Shown: positions 12,088 to 24,800 of the stretch, one piece after another
Layout of the letters: every line of letters begins with the position of its first letter
Numbering within the stretch: the stretch's first letter is position 1
Assembly (NCBI GenBank): GCA_019722365.1
Contig: JADFUC010001732.1
Span: 186,001-250,000, forward strand
DNA length: 64,000 nucleotides
Source of the DNA: Lithospermum erythrorhizon
Lineage: Eukaryota > Streptophyta > Magnoliopsida > Boraginales > Boraginaceae
Direction of reading: 5' to 3'
Program-made: the position numbers and the translations under genes
Notes under the pieces: generated by a model
Database searches by the model: none
Seen by the model: the letters and a program-made list of their open reading frames with translations, nothing else
What the model was told of the DNA's origin: nothing

Positions 12088-13419
12088 GAAATAGGAAGGA
12101 GAATAAGAAAAGGGATGATACATTTTTGTTTTTTCGTAGGGATGGGTTTTATTTAGGCAAAGAAATTCGGAAGCTAAAAATTAAATAAGTTGACTGTACT
12201 ATTTTGGCGAGTTTCTCTTGATGTTTCTCCATTATCGAGAAATCAAAGGAGTGTCGGGATATGGAAAGGAAACTTAAATGAACTGCAAGATATATTTTGT
12301 AACACTCTATTACAGTATCAGATTTTTTAACAATCTATCTCATTTTCGATAACCATGCAAAATTACAAATATTTTGAATTGCATACAGAATGACGACATT
12401 ATTGTTAGTCTAAGGGAAAATAATTATGTAACCTCTTTAATTGTGTACGTATTACTTATATAAAAAAGAGTGGGATGGAAATAAAACTAGGTTATTGATC
12501 ACTTAATCCTCAGCCACAAATCCTTTTAATTAATAAATGGCTTTGAAAAACTTGGACCTTTCCGTACAGTTGAAAAATATGGATGGGAGATTATATATCA
12601 CATATCAGGAGCAATATTTTGTTCTTTAGCAAGCATATGTGGTATGCGTAGGACATGAAAACCTTTGCTATTGACATACTACAGAAAAATTTAGGACCAC
12701 TTGTAATAGTCATGGAGAAAAATGCACCAAGGGGTTCCATTGAAGTCTTTTTGGTCCATCTCAATTACAAAGACCCTTGGCTGATTGTATGGTCAATTAT
12801 GATTGGGTGTAATAATAGGAGAAAATTGAAAAAATAGCATACATTTGACCAATATTTAATTTCTAGCACCCTTTTATAATTTCTTTACAAAATAGCACAC
12901 TATCCTTATAAATTATCTAAAATACCCTTTCTAAAAACTAGCACACTTATTTTTGCCTTGTGAATTGTCTAAAATACCCTTTTGAAAATAAAAACTAGCA
13001 TTTATTTCTTAAAATGCATGTATTATAAGATATGAGGCCATCTATGAATATTAAAATCAAAAAAGAATATAATTAAAATAGGTAATGTTCAACGGATGAA
13101 AGTAATACTATAATATTGGCTTAATATTATGTAAGATATAGGCATACTGATCGATTACCGTACACGAAGGGGCAATCTGGCCTGATTGTAAAGTTCGGGA
13201 GCAAAGTGAATGGTTCGACAAAGTTCAGGGGGAGAGAAGAAATTAAGCCCTATAATATTTGGATTCATTATAGTTCCTTCTTGACTTGTGAGCAAAATTG
13301 TGAATAGCATTTAGCGGTCATGTGACGAAATTCAAAAATATGCTATTGCCTTTGCTATTCTTGCTATTCATCAATATTTATAAGCGTTGATGTGTGGCTA
13401 CGATGCCTTGACTTTAAGG
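12088..13419. other. Intergenic DNA, no gene seen
   Basis: AT-rich spacer. A 60-codon open frame at 12655-12837 has no recognisable homology and no supporting signals. At 12830-12975 short words such as AAATAGCACAC and TAAAATACCC recur, resembling the terminal parts of the Mutator-like elements nearby. Nothing else is supported. Confidence 0.4.
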
Positions 13420-13870
13420 CTGGCAAGCAAAATTAATCCGACAGAACCAACCGAAACCAAACCGAAAATAACCGAAATTAGGTCTTCGATTGGAACCCGA
13501 ACCGATTTAGAGTTGAAAAATAACGAATGTATTTAGGTTCGGTTTTCCGAGAACCGATCGGTTCGGAACCGAACCGAACCAATTTACTTATTAATTAAAA
13601 AAAATTAAATATATATAATCGAAAATAGCAAGTGAGCAGAAATAACGAGCGGAAAAATAACCGAAATTGTGGCGAAAATAACTTGACGAACCAAAAATAG
13701 CAGAAAATAGGTAAGATCAGCAGGCAGAAAATAGCAGAAGGCAGAACAGGAACCGGCGGAACGATTCAATCGAACCGAACCGGTTTTCGGTCCCCATACC
13801 AAAAAATAACCGAAGGGTCGGTTAGGTTGCTTTGTTTTCTCGGCCAGAAACAGGCCGGGTTGGAAGTCCT
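13420..13870. mobile_element. hAT-like MITE relic rich in AACCGAACC words
   Basis: The segment starts AGGCTGGCAAGC and ends TTGGAAGTCCT, weakly inverted ends of the GGGTGGCAA type seen in plant hAT MITEs. The interior is full of inverted CGGTTCGG/CCGAACCG words (for example 13540-13580 and 13755-13790). There is no transposase frame. I could not see a convincing 8-bp target duplication, so the superfamily assignment is an inference. Confidence 0.45.
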
Positions 13871-14509
13871 ACCACAACTTGCTTATTTACCGCTATATAC
13901 AACTAAAAACTTGTGAGTGGTTTAAAAACGTTTTTAATGGATTTCATGGACATATTGCATTATATGATACAGTATATGTGTACTTGCCTTGGCTAATAAA
14001 TAAAATTTCTAAAAGAATTATGCAACACTACTTGAACGTCTAATGGATTCAATGCATTCAAGAATCGAACTGATGCCTCTGGAGTCTGGACCATTTCAAA
14101 AATTGTGATCTGAAAAATATGTTTCACTTTTAAACCAAGTCTCGTTCAAATTATTTTATTCCAGACACAAGTAAAATTCAATAATGCACAGAATATAAGA
14201 TCGAATACTTTGATTGATTTTAATAGATCTGATTTGAGAGCCCGATTCCTCAAGGATACGCGTGTATGTCCATAAGAACATTAGCTAAAGTGAAAAGAGA
14301 AGTTATCTAAAAAGATATTAATAAAATGACTTTTTCATGTTTGTGTAGACACTATTGGTTTATGAAAAAAGTTTCAGAGTGGTGTGTGGTTAAAATACTA
14401 AACGCATCACTAAGTTGGTCATCGATTAAAATATTGAACTCAGCCAAAGAAAGATTACAATAAAATATGGGTTAATGTGGCAACCGATAAATACATATTT
14501 ATAATATAA

Positions 14510-15575
14510 TAAAGTTTTTAATAAGGGCATTTTTTGTCTTTTCTTGTCGAGCAGATTGATTGGTTGGAACTTTTTCAAAGATAGGTGATCGATTGGGACG
14601 GTTTGAAAGATAGGCGATCGACTGGAAACATTGGGTAAACATAGATGATCGACTGGTAACATTAGGTAAATATAGCGGAGGTAATTTAATCAGTTCAATA
14701 TTTAAATGTTATTAATGGCCGTATCACTAGCATAAATTTGACTTCCGTTCTCCCCACTTAATTACAATCTCGCTCTGATTTCTTGCTGATTAGTAATCTT
14801 ATCCTTAATTTTAAATGCTTTCGATTCAAGCCCCATCTCCATTTGAACATTGAACTCCACGAAAATAGGAAAAATAGTGCGGCTGGCCAAATTTACGCGA
14901 GATTTAACCTAGAAGGATATACATATCGAGAGTGGGAGGAAGATAGTCATTGACGAATCTTGAATTCAAACCAGTGTGAAGCTACGCAAGGCGGCCAAGC
15001 GGAATTTGTGTTGGTGAGAAAGAGCTTGCCAATTTGAGCATTGCTAGATGCAGGATCGAGGATGACAAGAATGGCGCTTTTGATTATAATGTACGTTTAC
15101 ATGTCTCTTTTCACCCTCATTTCACCAGCTTTTATACATATCTACCATCGTATTTCTGCGGATCTGAGAGGCGAATCTTGGTCGAGCACAACGCGACTCC
15201 GTTTGAGTATTGGAAAATGGAAGAAATAAAATAAGTATAAAGAATTTAGGAAGCCAATTTGGTTATGCATTAATATGAAAAAAATGTTCATAAATTAAAA
15301 ATTCAGTAACAAAAATTGAGGGATAAATAAGGTATCAAATGTTACAATAGAAGTGTGGTGGGTGCATTAAACGTTTAAATATAAAAATTGACTAAATTAG
15401 ATCCGCTACGTTTACTTATATTTGCTTAATGTTACTGATCAATCACCTATTTTTCACGCAATGTTTTAGGTCGATCAACATGTTTCAAACCGTCTTGGTC
15501 GTCCTTTATCTTTGAAAAGTTACAATAGAATTAAGTGAAAGGCAGCACTTCCCTTATTGAAAAAATCACGTCATT
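14510..15575. mobile_element. TIR element carrying a gene-like fragment (possible Pack-MULE)
   Basis: The arm at about 14567-14720 is repeated inverted at about 15363-15520. Both contain CAAAGATA, ACGGTTTGAAA, GATCGAC, ACATT and a matching distal portion. A further partial copy of the arm follows in direct orientation at 15595-15655. Between the arms (about 14890-15230) lies higher-GC DNA with a frame reading LANLSIARCRIEDDKNGAFD, followed by a GTACGT donor-like site. That could be a captured exon with its splice site. I do not recognise the source gene, and no transposase is present. Confidence 0.55.
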
Positions 15576-15912
15576 CTTCACGTGTGGAATGGAAGTGATC
15601 GACTGGAACATTTTTAAAGATAGGTAATTGACTGTGACGATTTGAAATATAGAAAATCGGTAAAAGCATCTTGTACTTAGATAATTTAAAATTTAGCATT
15701 AACCCATAAAATATTATCATTCCATTATATTCATGGATGTCTTTTGTCCTCCAAATACTAATAAGTAATAGTCCGTATGATAATCAAATATCCCAAATTG
15801 TATCAAGCCTGCATGCATACTCCATTGGAAAAGCAGCATTGCCAAAGGGCAAATGGTACATAGGGAGGCACTAATTAGATACGGAGTAATTAGTAATGTT
15901 GCCCTTTAGCAC

Positions 15913-16104
15913 TACTCCCTTCATTTTAAAATAAATAATTATTCAGATAAAAAATATTTTATTAAGAAATTATGAAAAGCTATATTGGAATTATAAAATG
16001 CTATATTGGAATTGTAAAAATGTATATTAAAATTATAAACAATCAAATATTATGAAAAATTATAAATTTTATAAATGATTATGTATTTTGAAATGGATGG
16101 AGTG
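15913..16104. mobile_element. Stowaway-like MITE
   Basis: About 190 bp, beginning CTCCCTTCATTTTAAAATAA. The reverse complement of the right end reads CTCCATCCATTTCAAAATAC. This CTCC(C/A)T(T/C)CATTT terminus is typical of plant Stowaway/Tc1-mariner MITEs that insert at TA. The interior is AT-rich with the repeated words GCTATATTGGAATT. Non-coding. Confidence 0.75.
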
Positions 16105-17955
16105 ATCTATAAATGATACGTATGATAAACGGTCCACTGCGCTTGTTGATCCGTCTTTTTGGGCAAGAGTAACTGAGTAATGTAGTTGTACATGAGATGG
16201 GAAGAGTCAGAATTTGAAGAAATTTTAGTTCGGGTAACGTAACTTTACAAGAGTAACTCAGTTTATCACTCGGTAAGGTCCAGTTTTCAATCTCGATTAT
16301 CGGTATTGTCGTTTGTTTGGATTTCAAGTTCAATTGTTCAATTTTGAAAAAGATTGAAATCTTGACTTAAGAATTAGATCTTATGCTATTTATCATTGTA
16401 TTGAATTATCACATGGGAGGTAAATATTAGGATGTCTCAGTGGCCAGACTATCGCGATGGATTCTTACATGTCGATTCATTATATATATATATATACGAA
16501 ATTGTTAATAGGAGAATTGACATCTAGAGTACAAATTCTATTATCGCCTCCATTAGTTCAACTTATCCTAAACTCTCATGATGAAGATACCCAAAATTAA
16601 CCTCACATATAAAGTAATATCAAGGTGGAATTTCAATGAAATTTCCAAACTTCCTTATTATCAAGCAAACATTCTAGACGTACCTTTATTTGTACTCGAT
16701 TTGACTCAAATAAAAAATCAAGACTCAAAACTAAATTCTATATATTGAAAGTGAGATGCGAATTTGCTTTATGTTCAACAGCTCTACAAGACACCTTAGT
16801 TAGCCAGGTGACCCAGGTCGTTAGCTTGGTTTAATATTTATATACATAATTAAACTAGTGTACTCCCTACAATAATTCATATTATTTGATTAATAATAAG
16901 AATGACAGAAAATATAACATAATAGATAGAAATGTATATAATCATAATAATTTCTAATAATACGAATAAAAATATGACATAATAAAGTAATATATAATAT
17001 CATAATTTCTATGTATTGGATCCATTTTGATACTCTAATATTTCCTCAATTTATCTCAATAGTTTGTTGTGTCCTGACGTCATCTTTTAGAGTGCAAATG
17101 CCTAACATGCATGTAAATTTTACATGGTTATAAGATAATGCACTGAGCAACTTTGTAGTATTTGCTTTGGTGTTGTCGCTATGAAATGTCTATTGGAAAA
17201 AGCATCAGCACAAATAGGTCAATCATATGAGAGGAAATTGGATTGGGTGTAGTTATTGATTAAACCTTTTTCACCATATATTATTATTATAATCACCTAA
17301 AACAACTATAACCAGGCGTGGGCGGCTATAATCCACTACGTGCGAGGTGCGCATATATAGCAGATTATTTAAAATTATTCATGTCCCTTTTTAGGGAGGG
17401 GAATCAATAAAAACTAATGAAGTAGTTCAATTTATTAGAAAATTCATATGAGATGTCTAAGATAAACGGATTTTGCTTTTATGCTAACACCAATTGTTAA
17501 GTCGTGTTAAGCTTTTGTAAAAATGTTGGCCAGATTGATTATTAGAGTTGGTCGAGGTTGATCGGAGCTTGACATCATCGGCAGGAGGTGGCCAAAGCGT
17601 TGACCCGGCTGTATAAAAATTCATAAATAAATCGAGAATGCATTTGTCTTCGTATTTAGATATATTTTACTCTACATACAAATATACAAATTTCTCAATG
17701 TTATAGTATGTGTGTAATTATTTTTGTCGTAAATTTAGATTCCCAGAATGAATTTTGTAAATGCGTATATTAAAAAACTTCAAAAATAAATCGAAAGAAA
17801 AAAGTTAGCGCCCGTAAATGTGTTAGCACCGTAAGAAAGCCCTCGACGAATTGTATCCTATGATAGAATAGACATGACATAAAAAAGTTTCAAATCATAA
17901 AATTGCTACATTCCTTTAGCTTTTAAGTTTTAACTCATTCTAAAAAAAAACTAGG
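16105..17955. other. Intergenic DNA, no gene seen
   Basis: AT-rich spacer with a short (AT)n run at about 16476-16494. An 84-codon open frame on the minus strand (16079-16333) begins inside the preceding MITE and has no recognisable homology. No RNA gene or repeat of note was seen. Confidence 0.4.
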
Positions 17956-17959
17956 TCAA

Positions 17960-18110
17960 ATTTTGGTCTAATCATATTTGTATTTGCTACCGCTCTATTT
18001 GCTACGGCCCAAAATCCGTGGCAATATAGTGACAAAAGTCTTTTTGCTACGAATTTTAATCTTTTATCACTAATTTTTGGGAATAGCAAAAAGCACTTTT
18101 TCTTGTAGTG
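17960..18110. mobile_element. Terminus of a CACTA (En/Spm) element
   Basis: Read on the minus strand from 18110, the sequence starts CACTACAAGAAAAAGTGC, the signature terminal inverted repeat of plant CACTA elements. It is followed by subterminal repeats of the type TTTGCTA and GCTACG, including GCTACCGCTC and GCTACGGCCC. A matching opposite terminus was not found in the window, so this is probably an orphan end of a degraded element. Confidence 0.7.
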
Positions 18111-18545
18111 AAACGTATTTTTTTCGAAAGTATCATCTAAATTAAATAAAGTAGTACAAAGGTTTTATTTTAGATGAATTTTGTTGATAAGCCGGTGCAA
18201 ATGCTCTTGCATGGTTTGTTTGTTTATTAAAAAAATATAAAATCATTTATATCCTTTTTTCCTAACTTTAATTTATTATCACAAATTTTAGTAGTCATGA
18301 ATATTATTAATATTATTTGCAATGGAATGAGGTTTGGATTCGAATCCTACAATCACAAATATCAAATTTAAAAAAAAAATATTATATATAATAACCTTAT
18401 CCTTTTTATCTCAAAACCCTGACCATCTTTCCATCTTCATGATACTATAATAATGAAATATGAAGGATACAAAATATAATTAAAATTATATATATTGCAA
18501 TTAAAGTATGTGGTTCCTAAATTGTTTTAGTAGTATAATTTTTTA

Positions 18546-19538
18546 GAGAAATTTGGTAGAATAACATGGGTCAAGAAAAATATTGCAAAAATAACATCCT
18601 ATTATTTTTTGTTAAAATAATCACATACACTATAAAATACTTAAATTAACATAAATTTTTAAAACCACTCCCGTTTCTTCTTAAGCCGCCTTCTTCTTTC
18701 TCCGCGCCTCCCGCCTCGAAAAACTTGAATCGTTCCCCCACTCCCCATGGTCGCGCCCTTCCCTTTATGAAGTCGCACCAGCTTCCCGTCCGCAGTCGTC
18801 CCGCCTTGAAAGTGAGATCCCCTCCCACTTACCCGGTGAACACAAACGACCCCCACTTCTCCTCCCTATTTTTTTTCTAATTTCAGTTTTAATTGGAAAA
18901 AAAATTAGGGGTAGGGTTTCTATGAATTTCAATTGAGGGTGGGATTAGGGTTTCAATTCGTTGTGGTAGTAATTGAGGCTATTTTGTGGTGATTGTGGAA
19001 GTGGTGGCTATTTGTTGGTGGTGATGTTTGGTGTTAGGTGGTGGTTGGTAAAATATACCAATATACACCAATGTATATTTATGTATTTAGTGTATAATGG
19101 TGTTATGCTCATTGTTATGGTTTTGGTGGTGTATGGTGGTGGTGGTCGTGGTGATGGTTTTTGATTGTTAGTGGTGGTGTTATGGTGGGTTTAGGGTTGT
19201 TTTGGAGGTGGGGTGGGATTGTGGTGGTGGGACAATGGGGTGGGGTTGTTTTGGGGGTGAGAGTAGGGCAGTGTGAGTGGGGTAGTGAGGGTAGGTAGTG
19301 GAGGTGGGGTAGGGCAGTGGGGATGGGGAAGTGGAGGTGCGGGTAGGGCAGTGGGATTGATGAGAGGGGATGGTGGTAGTGGTGATATTTTTGATGAAGA
19401 AGAAGAAATGTTTTACGAGTAAAAAAAGTAAGGGCAATTTAGTATTTTTTTAAAGGAGTACGTTATTGTAGCAAGAAAAATAAAAGGATGTTATTTTTAC
19501 GATGTTTTATTTGAACCATATTATTCTTCCAAATTTCT
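18546..19538. mobile_element. Mutator-like element, same family as 10.6-12.1 kb
   Basis: The left end reads AGAAATTTGGTAGAATAACA. The reverse complement of the right end reads AGAAATTTGGAAGAATAATA, and similarity continues for about 80 bp (AAAAATAACATCC in both arms). The flanks TAATTTTTT and TAATTCTTG could be a diverged 9-bp target duplication. The interior has a GCCGCC/CGCGCC patch (about 18680-18860) and then about 450 bp of almost pure GTGG repeats on the plus strand. There is no transposase. Confidence 0.7.
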
Positions 19539-20690
19539 GTAATTCTTGAAATGAAAAATGAAAAGACTGCTACAAATGCTCTTACCTATCACAACACTGT
19601 ACTGTCACTAAAGACAAAATTAAACATAATCTTCACTGTAAATATTTCTTGCAACCAATATTACCAGCAGTGCTCTTACTTGTGACATCAATTAGATATA
19701 TGACACCCACTATTTCAGTGATTAAGTTGGTGGTTTATCTTCACCATCTTTGTGGAACGAAATAGAGTAGTGTATAATGGCCACTTCTGTGTGTCCCATC
19801 TACCAAACAACAATACATAAGAGTTCACCAAAAATAAAAAACTTATTTCCATATTTGACCCCTTAGGTCACAGCGCAATCAAGAATTCTGAGAATAATGC
19901 AATATTCAGAGAAGGGTTCAATCTATCATTTTTGGTATTTTTGAAAAATGATGTTTTCATTAGTTCCATACGGTTCTTGTTTTCTTAAAATAGGTCAAAC
20001 ACCACTATAGACTATAGTTCTTGTTCATTTAATATTTCTGAGATCACATCAGTTGGAGGTCAGTGCCCACTCAAAAATGGCTACGACAAAAACCACTTCC
20101 ATCAAAATTTAACATATACATCATACTCCCTAGCTCCTATTTTTTATTTAGTTAGTAACTTTTTTTTCGAGTGAATAAGTGTATGTCAACGTACGTTAGA
20201 AACAATCATATAACTAATTAGCTTTTAACGAAAGAGTGCATACTACTACAGGTATATGTCAATATTTTGAACACTAAAAATATTTATTTGGACAAGATTC
20301 ATTTAAGATCAAAATTGAATTTATGAAATGAAATCTCTGGATCAAATTAATATTAATATCAAGACTATCCTAGTAAGAGTGTCCGTCGAATGGCGAATAA
20401 GGCAATCTTTCACATTGATAGTTGATCAATTACTATAGTTGATAATTGCAAAATATATATATATATGTGAAAAACGGAAAAAACATGCTTCGCATGACCG
20501 TGCCTTGAGAAATAATGAAAAAGACGAAAAAAATACAGTGGCTAATTTAACAGCACTATTAAAAGTGGTTGGTGAACTAACTGTAAAATATAATGACATA
20601 CAATTTTACTCAATTTCCCAGTATTAATTTGCTCGAGTTTCTGCATTTGAGGAAAAAACCTGTCGCATATAAAAAGCATGAATGATTAAT
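19539..20690. other. Intergenic DNA, no gene seen
   Basis: AT-rich spacer. A short (AT)n run occurs at about 20452-20466. The small open frames here have no recognisable homology. Confidence 0.4.
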
Positions 20691-20694
20691 TTAG

Positions 20695-20800
20695 CACCAA
20701 ATCCCCAGTCGGGACGGGCCAAAAATATTATCTTGGAGAGTTCATTAAATAATCGAGTATTAATTTATCGAGTTTCTACTTTAGTTGATAATTAAAAAAA
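20695..20800 (+). repeat. Solitary copy of the 38-40 kb satellite unit
   Basis: Contains CCAGTCGGGACGGGCCAAAA, ATTATCTTGGAGAG, AATAATCGAGTATTAATTT and ATCGAGTTTCTAC, then TAGTTGATAATT. The words come in the same order and orientation as in the tandem array at 38.7-40.2 kb, 18 kb away. Only one full unit is seen here. A second short piece of the unit end (ATAGTTGATAATTGCAAA) lies at about 20437-20455. Confidence 0.8.
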
Positions 20801-21271
20801 TGATAATTGAAAAAAAAAAACCTCCACGCGCCAGCAATCCCAAGACTATATGCTTTAGATTTTTTTTTTTGATACACAATTACTTCAAATGTATTTCTTT
20901 CTTATTTTCTTTCCAAAGGATGCCAAGCTACATACAACTTCTATTGAGTTGGAGCACTATAATCAAAATCACTTGATTTGAGGAGGAAATTTGATCAACC
21001 GAAAAGATATTGATATAGTCCGAGTCACAGTGCAAAAAAACCTATTTGCATCTCAATTGTGTAGCGTATTGATCCTTCTTTTTTTTCTTGTTTTCTTTCT
21101 TAGTGAAAACGCTCCTTCCCAGTGTCTTCCACTATAGCTTATTGCAAGTGTTTTCACTTCACATTGTAGAGCATTTATGATCAATTAGTCCATTGAATAA
21201 TTATCAACTGACATAGACTACAAATAAAGGTTCACAAATAAAACATCTATCTAGCCTTTCATTCTTGATGT

Positions 21272-21510
21272 AACCAACAAAGTACTCTCTCCCATTCATC
21301 CCAAACATATTCTCAAGTTTAATTGACAACTAATAGACTGGAATGTTCATGAATATGACTCTTCAATCAACCAAGTACTCTCTCAGATTCATCCCAAACA
21401 TATTTTTATAAATCAAAACAATCGTATTAATAGTAAATTACATTGAAAACACTATATTTTGATATAATTTTCACCAAATATCATACAACATACACCAATA
21501 TACTCCGTAT
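21272..21510. mobile_element. Degenerate MITE relics downstream of RPN10
   Basis: AAGTACTCTCTCCCATTCATCCCAAACATA-type sequence occurs twice (about 21281 and 21372) in direct order. It is followed by AATAGTAAATTACATTGAAA and a TTTCACCAAATATCATACAA segment that matches the interior of the MITEs in RPN10 introns. These look like one truncated and one longer copy of the same Stowaway-like family. Confidence 0.5.
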
Positions 21511-21890
21511 TTGAATTCAAAGCTTAATACCATCAAAATTCAAAACTTGGTAATTTTTTAAACACCTAAGGACCATGAAGAACACAAGACATGTAAATCT
21601 TTAAAAACAACCTTCCAATTCAGTATAGAGTACTATTGCCCCATTGATTGTCATAAAGAGATTAAGAATTCAAAGAGTGCATTAGTGCTTACTTCTTGAA
21701 ACTGAAATCAGCTAGGAGCAAAGCAAATTAAAAAACAAGTTCCAGTATCACTTAATTCCTTAAACAATATTTTACTTTTGAACAGAAAACCATATCTCAC
21801 ACTGTAGTAGTATGGTTCTACAAAAAATTTACTTGGAAATTGTCTGCGACCAGCAATCCGCTCCTTGCTTTTGGCAATGACAGGGATATA

Positions 21891-24800
21891 TCACTTATTC
21901 TCATCTTCTTTAGTTTCCTTGTTCTCATCCTTCTTATCTTGAGTCTAAAAACATGACAAAGAGATCATTACAAACATATAAATTCACGCGTGGCAGATGA
22001 TCAAGCAATAGCTTAGCCAATCAATTCTTAATTGTCACTTTTGAAAACATTGTACCAATATTCAATTCAAGGCAAAGCTCTCGTGTAACCAAGTCGAGCA
22101 GCAGAAATATATGATAATTAAGCATCAATCCACTGATGCTCCTCATGATGCAATTTTTTTTCAAGAGTTAAGATTGGCTAATAAATTGAAAATTGAGAAT
22201 ATAGGGTAACCATCCTGTTGAACTAATTGAGTATTCCTCTGCCTCTAATTAGACAGGTACACAAATTAGGTGACTCCACATTTTTTATAATCCTTTATTT
22301 GTGGTTGTGGGGTGCGGATATTGGTAGGGGTGTTGGTTACTGATGAATAAACACAAGTACACAACAGAAGAATAGAGAGTTAAGAGACGAATTAAAACCT
22401 CAAACGAAAACAAGGACGGCAATTAAGAATCAAGACTCAAGAATCACTGCACACAAGAACGACCCATACATGTCGGGGTTATCACAAAAAGTTATGCCTA
22501 AAAAACTCAATAAAATCACAGACATCATCATTGAATGTAAACACAACAAAGTAAACCTCCCTTACAAACCAGTGGGAACCAATTCTACCACTCATTACAT
22601 GGACAAGGGCCCAGCAAACTATCATAAACGCAGTGAAGAATAACAAAGGAGACCAAAATTTACAAACGACAAGCTAAATAATTCACAACCAGATTTTCGA
22701 AGAGAAGACATGAAACACAAATGGCATGCCTAAAATTAAGTTCTCTTGCATGCAATGCTTGACTGTCACTTACCTCAGCCTGATTTTGCATAGACGCAAG
22801 CAAGTCTTTGACTGAAGGATCATTTGGATCAACGCCTGGAAGCTGTTTCAGATAAGCCACCAAATATTATAATCTAGAAAGAACGATTGTCTTTTGCTAT
22901 ATTTAAGAGGAAATGCTAACTATGAAATTTGATGTTGAATATGGATTAACAGTATAGGATTTAAAGATGATTCTCACTCCACAAATGAGGATTTGAAATG
23001 ACAACTGTGGATAATTTGAAATCTTCTAATTTTTATAGAAACAAAGAATGTGCAATCTATTGGTTAACGAGGATTCAAAATCTCGATTTGAGTTGGCTAC
23101 TGAAAGACTTCACCGAAATCCAACAATCCAAATGCAACCTAATATTTCAAGGACATCCGGATAGGACACTTACTGAAGCCAGAATGGAAGAAACGAACGA
23201 CTGGTCCGCCAACAATTTACTCATATCAGCTTGGTTTGCTTGATCGTTTGAGCTGTCCTGTACAGACAATTGAAGGGCTGCCAAGATAGATGTTTAAAAG
23301 TCAGCAAATGCTAAAAACTATTATTGTGCTTCTGGGATGTGTATACATAGCAGAATAGATATACAAGAATAGGAATATGCATCTCAGAACAGAAAAGTTG
23401 CAAAACACAATATCAAATAGAAAGAGAAATTTGAAAAAGAAGCCATACATGTTTAGACTTTTAAAGAAAAACACAATTTAATTACTTGTAATTGTAACAG
23501 TTAATTATAAGATGAAATAACATGCAATTACATCAATGGCCAACTCCTAAATAAAGAAGATTTGAAAGATTTCGTTAGCATTGCCACCATGAGGTAGAGA
23601 ATGTTTGGCTCAGCTTGAATCAATGATAGTATAGGCATATGCAGCAAGATCTCTCACATGTGATCTTATGTTGTATGACTAGAAGGAGTAGTCTCCACTC
23701 TCCACTTCAGGGAATATATATTTAACATTATTCAAAGAAAAAGGGATATTTCGATGCACTAAAATCAAAATCTAATAATCTGATAGAAAAAATATCTAAA
23801 AGTACTGCTAGCCAAATGTGAAATCCCACCTCGTGCCAAGTCTTGATCATCTCCAGCTGCTTCAGACATGTTGATGTCTTGTACAGCAGCAGCAGAGGAA
23901 GAATCATGCATTGACATTGAAAGGGCCTGCTGTAACAAGACATTCTCATCATCCTGCATACGGCAGACATATTGTAAAAGACATCATCTCCATGTCAAGT
24001 ATCCCATAGTTGTACCATTATCATATTGTGTGTGTGTTTTGTAGTGGGGGTCCAAAGTGCAGATCAAAACTAACCATAAGATCAGTTGTCTTCGTTTCTG
24101 TTGCAGAGGTTCCAGAATTTTCAGTCATCGTCACATCTTGAGAAGTACATTGATCCCTTCCTGTTTCTTGTTTTCCAGATTCCTCTGCAGTCTTTTTTGC
24201 AGCTGCTTCTTGCCTTGCTCTCTCCTCTTCCATTGAAACCCGGAGTGCAAGAGCAAGTTCAGGATCCAAGTTAGGATCCACTCCAAAGTCAAAACCAGAT
24301 ACCCCACTAGCAGAAGCAGCTGCAGCCGCAGCAGCAAATCCACTTCCACCCTCTCCATCACCAGTAAAGATAGGTGTACTATACCAAACAGAAAAGACAA
24401 GTTAGTACATTCATAGAAACTGCACCCAAATAGGGGAAGACAGTTTCTCTACCAACCTTATGAGCACATCAGGAAGAGCATTAGGACCAGGAGGTACATG
24501 AACAATGTGGCTGCTGTCGTTACTATTAACTGCACCTACAAGAGCTTCAACCTTTTCAGACTTATCTTCATTTTCTTCACCAAAATTAACCACATCAAGG
24601 GCTACGTTGTTCTTCTTCAACTTCCTTCCAATCATCTCCAACACCTTCTTGTCATATTTAACAGGGCTGGGAGCAAGTTTAGAATGAGGTTAAGAGCCAT
24701 CTTTCTAGGAAAAATAGAAAAAAGGGAGAAACATGAAACACGTGTCCACCTTCCAACAAATACAATTATTCTCTGTTGTTGCTTCTTGTTCTGGCGATGC

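Noticed and set aside
19180..19437. 85-codon Pro/Thr/Ser-rich frame
   Set aside because: Translation of a GTGG-repeat tract; low complexity, no start context.
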